A stretch of 16,863 nucleotides of DNA from Anaerolineales bacterium (GTDB lineage: Bacteria; Chloroflexota; Anaerolineae; Anaerolineales; Villigracilaceae). Positions 13,483 through 16,863 of the stretch are shown here, piece by piece. The translations under genes and the position numbers were made by a program. The stretch lies in the NCBI GenBank assembly GCA_025966435.1, contig JAICRQ010000025.1, positions 1-16,863 on the forward strand, in the 5' to 3' direction. The notes below the pieces were generated by a model. The model saw only the letters and a program-made list of their open reading frames with translations. It was not told the DNA's origin and did not search any database. Position 1 is the first letter of the stretch; each line of letters starts with the position of its first letter.

Positions 13483-13956
13483 ATGAATCTTGAGTCGATC
13501 AAACTCTTCATTGAATATCATATTGATATGACCCGTCGGGTCTGGGATTCCATTGACCATATCACCGATGAGCAATTTCTGGTACACGATGCGTATTCAC
13601 AGGGCTCGATCCGTAGCCTGATGGTCCATCTCGCCAGCACCGATCGTCGCTGGCTGGCGGGGCTGAAAAATCAACCCGATGTCGGTCATTTGAGTCTCGA
13701 GGACTATCCAACACGTGCCGCGGCGCGTGAAATCTCTCAAGATGTTGCAAAGCATCTGATCGAGTACGTTTCTACACTTACGGATATTGACTTGAACGAA
13801 CACACTGAGCAAGTTACCGAACCACGATGGCAAATACTTTTGCACCTTGTCAATCATGGCACCGATCATCGCGCCACTGTATTACAAAAGCTTCACGATC
13901 TCGGTGCGCCGACATTCCCACAGGATTTTATTATTTGGCTATGGGAGCGAAAATGA
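13483..13956 (+). CDS. DinB-family four-helix metal-binding protein
   Basis: A 157-residue DinB/DUF664-type protein. The metal triad of the fold is visible: His49 (MVHLASTDRRWL) and the H-x-x-x-H pair His125/His129 (LVNHGTDHR). The start region (LFIEYHIDMTRRVWDSI) and DLGAPTFPQDFIIWLWE at the end are typical. Family members include thiol S-transferases that use bacillithiol or mycothiol, but most are uncharacterised, so the reaction is unknown. ATG 13483 is preferred over the adjacent ATG 13480 because AAGGA (13472-13476) is then 6 nt away. The gene overlaps the DUF5946 gene by 4 bp. Confidence 0.88.
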   Translation: MNLESIKLFIEYHIDMTRRVWDSIDHITDEQFLVHDAYSQGSIRSLMVHLASTDRRWLAGLKNQPDVGHLSLEDYPTRAAAREISQDVAKHLIEYVSTLTDIDLNEHTEQVTEPRWQILLHLVNHGTDHRATVLQKLHDLGAPTFPQDFIIWLWERK

Positions 13957-14384
13957 ACTGTCCCGAATGCGGCGCGCGGAATCATCAATGTAAAACGCGC
14001 TTCGATGAATTCCTCGTCTTGGAATTCACCGACGCAGGCTATGGCGCGGTCCATCATTTGACCGTTGCCGCATACATGGTTCAACACTCCAGCAAATTGA
14101 CGCGCGAAGGCTGGCTTTTTGAACGGGATCTCTTGCGAGAATTTCTTGCGGAAAATAAGTCGCCAGCCTACATCAGAAAGCAAAACAAAGATGTCGTTGA
14201 CAGCGGCAAGCGCACGTTCAAGATCAAATCAAAAACTGGCGTGCCTGTAATTAACAAAACGACATGGAAGAAGACGATCCTCGATGTCCGCTCGGAGAAT
14301 TCGGAGGTGTATTGTGAAGGTATTAGCGCGTGGGCAAGATCTGTGCTGGAGGAGGCTGAGGCGATTGAGATTGAGCGGGGATGA
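13953..14384 (+). CDS. DUF5946-family protein
   Basis: A 143-residue protein of unknown function. It starts with a CPEC motif (residues 3-6) and a further Cys at about 13, which may bind a metal, then FDEFLVLEFTDAGYGAVHHLTVAAYMVQHSSKLTREGW. This is the recognisable core of the DUF5946 group found in Chloroflexota and Actinobacteria. GGGAG (13943-13947) and an ATGA overlap with DinB fix the start. The last residues (IEIERG) and the stop codon lie within the left REP-like hairpin of the transposase region, so the natural C-terminus may have been changed by that insertion. Confidence 0.8.
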   Translation: MNCPECGARNHQCKTRFDEFLVLEFTDAGYGAVHHLTVAAYMVQHSSKLTREGWLFERDLLREFLAENKSPAYIRKQNKDVVDSGKRTFKIKSKTGVPVINKTTWKKTILDVRSENSEVYCEGISAWARSVLEEAEAIEIERG

Positions 14385-14944
14385 ATCCCCTGCTCAGCAC
14401 CTGGAAGCCCTTCGGGCTGACAAGCAAAGGAATTACTATGACCTACTGGCGACTTCACTACCACATCATCTGGGCAACAAACAATCGTGAACCAACTCTT
14501 ACGCCCGACCGGGAGAAAATGTTTTATGGAGTGCTATACAAGAAGGGCGAAGAGCTCGGATTGAAAATTCACGCGGCGGGCAACTTAGAAGACCATGCTC
14601 ACGTGGTTGCCTCTATTCCTCCAAAATTGGCTGTAGCTGATTGTGTCCGCCACCTTAAAGGCGCAAGCACGTTCGCGATCAATCATATGTCTGGAAGTGA
14701 TGGTCAATTCAAGTGGCAAGGTGGGTACGGCGTATTAACTGTTGGTGAGAGGTCACTGGAAACAGTGATGGAATATGCCGCCAAGCAAAAGGAACACCAT
14801 CGCGCAAATAGGCTTGTTGAGGTTTATGAGAGGATTGATGAGGAGACTGAGCAGGGCTGAACCCCACTGTTCAATCTATGAAAGCACTCCGCGCCCACGA
14901 GTCCGCTTAGCGGACTTCCACGAGCTGAGGCAGGGCTTTAGCCC
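14372..14944 (+). mobile_element. REP/RAYT-like element: Y1 transposase with flanking hairpins
   Basis: The transposase gene is bracketed by similar imperfect palindromes. The left one has TGAGCGGGG (14372-14380) against CCCCTGCTCA (14387-14396); the right one has TGAGCAGGG (14848-14856) against CCCCACTGTTCA (14862-14873). More hairpins lie inside and outside: AGCCC-TTC-GGGCT (14406-14418), GTCCGC-TTA-GCGGAC (14901-14915) and GGGC-TTTA-GCCC (14933-14944). Hairpins at both ends are the hallmark of IS200/IS605 and REP-associated elements, which move as single strands without target duplication. The exact ends cannot be fixed from one copy. Confidence 0.55.
14438..14860 (+). CDS. IS200/REP-associated Y1 (HUH) transposase
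   Basis: A 140-residue single-domain transposase of the COG1943 type. The opening YWRLHYHIIWATNNREPTL is typical. The HUH metal motif is His53-Ala-His55 (EDHAHVV). KWQGGYGVLTV is at 93-103, and the catalytic Tyr is probably Tyr113 in VMEYAAKQKEHH. These enzymes cut and rejoin single-stranded DNA at hairpins. ATG 14438 is chosen because of AAAGGAA just upstream and because the family starts here; the open frame runs back to 14381, but that part is the hairpin region. Full length and intact motifs suggest it is active. No tnpB/IscB accessory gene is present. The stop codon lies in the right-hand hairpin loop. Confidence 0.88.
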   Translation: MTYWRLHYHIIWATNNREPTLTPDREKMFYGVLYKKGEELGLKIHAAGNLEDHAHVVASIPPKLAVADCVRHLKGASTFAINHMSGSDGQFKWQGGYGVLTVGERSLETVMEYAAKQKEHHRANRLVEVYERIDEETEQG

Positions 14945-15059
14945 GACGAATCGATATAGACCATTTCAACGCTTGACGATGTCGAAAGTTTGAAAATCGA
15001 AACTTACGAGAAGAAATTGTACACGATCTGCCTAATCTGTGTCAAAAAACAGGAGCAAT
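14861..15059 (+). repeat. intergenic stretch with hairpins and a direct repeat before metH
   Basis: This 199-nt gap holds the right REP-like hairpin (to 14873), the GTCCGC palindrome (14901-14915) flanked by direct repeats of CCACGAG (14895-14901 and 14918-14924), the GGGC/GCCC hairpin (14933-14944), and then AT-richer sequence. I find no convincing -35/-10 pair or second riboswitch for metH here. AGGAG at 15051-15055 is its Shine-Dalgarno. Confidence 0.5.
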
Positions 15060-16863
15060 ATGAATCGAAAATACACAAACAGAAAATACCTCGACGCCCT
15101 CGAACAGAAAGTCCTCGTCTTCGACGGCGCAATGGGCACCAGCCTGCAAAACCAGCATCTCACCGCCGAGCATTTCGGCGGCGAGCAATATAACGGGTGT
15201 AACGACTATCTAGTTATCTCCTACCCTGAAACCGTTGAAAATGTCCATCGTTCGTTCCTCGAGGTCGGCGTGGACGTGCTCGAAACAGACACCTTCCGTT
15301 CCAACCGGATCACAATGGCAGAGTACAACCTGCAAGACCGCGTCATTGAGATCAACGAAACTGCTGCGCGCCTCGCGCGACGACTCGCGGATGAATATGC
15401 TGAGAAGACGGGGCAGCCACGTTTTGTCGCGGGTTCGATTGGTCCTTCAGGCAAACTGCCTTCTGCCAATGACCCTGATTTATCCAATGTCACTTTCGAT
15501 GATCTCGCCGAGACCTTCCGCGAACAAGCGGTCGGGTTGATCCGCGGTGGTGTGGACCTGCTGCTGATCGAGACCTCGCAGGATATTCTCGAAGTCAAAG
15601 CCGCGATCAGAGGCATCCACCAAGCCTTCGACGAGACCGGCATCTTTGTGCCGATCCAAGCCCAGGTCACGCTCGATACGACGGGGCGCATGCTGCTCGG
15701 CACCGACGTCAACGCCGCGCTCGCTATCCTCGAAGGCATGGGCATCGATGTGATCGGTCTTAACTGTTCCACAGGACCCGAGCACATGCGCGAGCCCATC
15801 CGCATCCTTGGGGAAACTGCCACGCTACCTGTTTCGTGCATCCCCAACGCCGGGCTTCCGCTCAATGTGGATGGACAGGCGGTCTATCCGCTCGAGCCCG
15901 AACCATTCGCGAACGACCTGTACGAATTCGTGACTAAGCACAAAATTTCTGTCGTCGGGGGATGCTGTGGAACGACGCCCGAACACTTAAGGCTGCTGGT
16001 GGAAAAGCTGAACGCCCATCCGCACCCGGACCGCCCGGCTCACGCGACGCCTCAGCTTGCCTCTGCTATGTCGGCGATTGCCATGCGACAAGACCCGCCG
16101 CCCACCCTGCTTGGCGAACGGCTCAACGCACAGGGCTCGCGCAAGTTCAAGCGCCTTCTATTGGAGGAAGATTACGACTCGATTCTCGAAATCGCACGCG
16201 AACAGGTTGAGTTTGGCGCGCACGCCCTCGACATCTCCTGCGCCGTCACCGAACGCCCAGACGAAGTGGAGCTGATGCGTAATGTTGTCAAGAAGCTCGA
16301 AATGGGCGTTGATGTGCCTCTTGTGATCGATACAACTGAGCTTGATGTGCTCGAGGTTGCGCTCAAGACCACGCCGGGACGCTGTATGATCAATTCCACC
16401 CATCTTGAAGCCGGGCGCGAAAAAGCGGACAAGATTTTTAAGCTCGCCAAAGAACATAACGCGGCAGTCATCGTGCTGACGATCGACGAAGCCGGCATGG
16501 CGAAGACTCGCGAGAAAAAATTGGAAGTCGCCAGGCGCATCTACGATATTGCCGTCAATGACCACGGACTAAAGCCCGAAGATCTGGTCTACGACACGCT
16601 GACCTTTACGCTCGCCACAGGCGATGAAGAATTCCTCAACTCCGCGATCGAAACAATCGAAGGCATTCGCCTCATCAAACAAAATCTGCCAGGTGTAATG
16701 GCATCGCTCGGTGTAAGCAACCTTTCGTTCGGTTTCGCGCCTCACGCAAGACCGGTGCTGAACTCGGTCGTGCTGTATCACTGCATCCAGGCTGGTTTGG
16801 ATATGGCAATCGTCAATCCGGCACATATCACTGCCTATCCCGACATCCCGCAGGAAGAAAAAG
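15060..16863 (+). CDS. metH: cobalamin-dependent methionine synthase, N-terminal part (3' end outside window)
   Basis: The frame stays open from ATG 15060 to the right edge (601 codons seen). MetH moves a methyl group from methyltetrahydrofolate via cobalamin to homocysteine, giving methionine. The first module is the homocysteine-binding barrel: VFDGAMGTSLQ at about 19-29, and zinc ligands Cys236 (GLNCSTGPEHMR) and Cys302/Cys303 (GGCCGTTPEHL), matching the Cys, Cys-Cys pattern of the family. The second is the folate-binding barrel, starting TLLGERLNAQGSRKF, with DISCAVTERPDEVELM, VDVPLVIDTTELDVLE and DLVYDTLTFTLATGDEE. The cobalamin and reactivation modules would lie beyond the window. A shorter protein with only these modules cannot be excluded. 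The nearest regulatory RNA is the SAM-I riboswitch 2.4 kb upstream. Confidence 0.93.
   Translation, partial: MNRKYTNRKYLDALEQKVLVFDGAMGTSLQNQHLTAEHFGGEQYNGCNDYLVISYPETVENVHRSFLEVGVDVLETDTFRSNRITMAEYNLQDRVIEINETAARLARRLADEYAEKTGQPRFVAGSIGPSGKLPSANDPDLSNVTFDDLAETFREQAVGLIRGGVDLLLIETSQDILEVKAAIRGIHQAFDETGIFVPIQAQVTLDTTGRMLLGTDVNAALAILEGMGIDVIGLNCSTGPEHMREPIRILGETATLPVSCIPNAGLPLNVDGQAVYPLEPEPFANDLYEFVTKHKISVVGGCCGTTPEHLRLLVEKLNAHPHPDRPAHATPQLASAMSAIAMRQDPPPTLLGERLNAQGSRKFKRLLLEEDYDSILEIAREQVEFGAHALDISCAVTERPDEVELMRNVVKKLEMGVDVPLVIDTTELDVLEVALKTTPGRCMINSTHLEAGREKADKIFKLAKEHNAAVIVLTIDEAGMAKTREKKLEVARRIYDIAVNDHGLKPEDLVYDTLTFTLATGDEEFLNSAIETIEGIRLIKQNLPGVMASLGVSNLSFGFAPHARPVLNSVVLYHCIQAGLDMAIVNPAHITAYPDIPQEEK

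Noticed and set aside
14945..15059. A dedicated promoter for metH (TTGACG at 14973 or TTGTAC at 15017)
   Set aside because: Neither hexamer has an acceptable -10 at 16-18 bp, so I do not call a promoter.
15221..15865. - strand open frame opposite metH
   Set aside because: Ser/Arg-rich shadow of the metH coding strand, where the zinc-ligand motifs are intact.

Overview
The window looks like a chromosomal segment of an uncultured or little-studied Chloroflexota bacterium, most likely class Anaerolineae. I infer this from gene content: a tandem M16 peptidase pair, a deazaflavin-type (Ddn-like) protein, a DUF5946 protein, Pro/Thr-rich lipoproteins, and many short conserved proteins of unknown function. 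It is moderately GC-rich and densely coded, with many 4-bp start/stop overlaps. No rRNA, tRNA or CRISPR array was seen.

Layout. (1) 1-858: the C-terminal end of an FtsK/HerA-like ATPase and a small unknown protein on +, closed by a strong intrinsic terminator. (2) 4613-857, on -: a four-gene operon of a membrane-anchored protein, a catalytic M16 zinc peptidase, its non-catalytic M16 partner and acpS. (3) 4614-4866: a divergent control region with a good + promoter and nested inverted repeats. (4) 4867-6994, on +: an FAD/NAD(P) reductase of the ferredoxin-NADP reductase type, then a degenerate dihydroorotate-dehydrogenase-like protein. (5) 12461-6976, on -: a tungstate ABC transporter with two binding proteins (tupA, tupA, tupB, tupC), then a SelW-like selenoprotein with an in-frame UGA, a DUF2314 lipoprotein, dtd, a Ddn-like protein and a second DUF2314 lipoprotein. 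(6) 12480-12704, on +: a promoter, a complete SAM-I (S-box) riboswitch and its terminator. (7) 12815-14860, on +: a cassette of small genes (YdeI-like, unknown, DinB, DUF5946) ending in an IS200/RAYT-type Y1 transposase flanked by REP-like hairpins. (8) 15060 to the right edge: the start of metH, cobalamin-dependent methionine synthase.

Main discovery: the stretch on - at 9225-8983 encodes an 80-residue Rdx/SelW-family selenoprotein. A Shine-Dalgarno and ATG precede a CxxU motif, where U is a UGA at 9192-9190, and a bacterial-SECIS-like hairpin follows with its apical loop about 18 nt past the UGA. Standard gene calling would either miss the gene or start it after the UGA. It lies 28 nt after tupC, so tungstate uptake and a selenoprotein may share a transcript. 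This would suit an anaerobe with tungsten/selenium enzymes such as formate dehydrogenase; that last link is inference.

Second theme: the SAM-I riboswitch belongs to methionine metabolism, yet the nearest methionine gene (metH) lies about 2.4 kb downstream, beyond a cassette of unrelated small genes and a transposase. This suggests that insertion separated a riboswitch from its original target.
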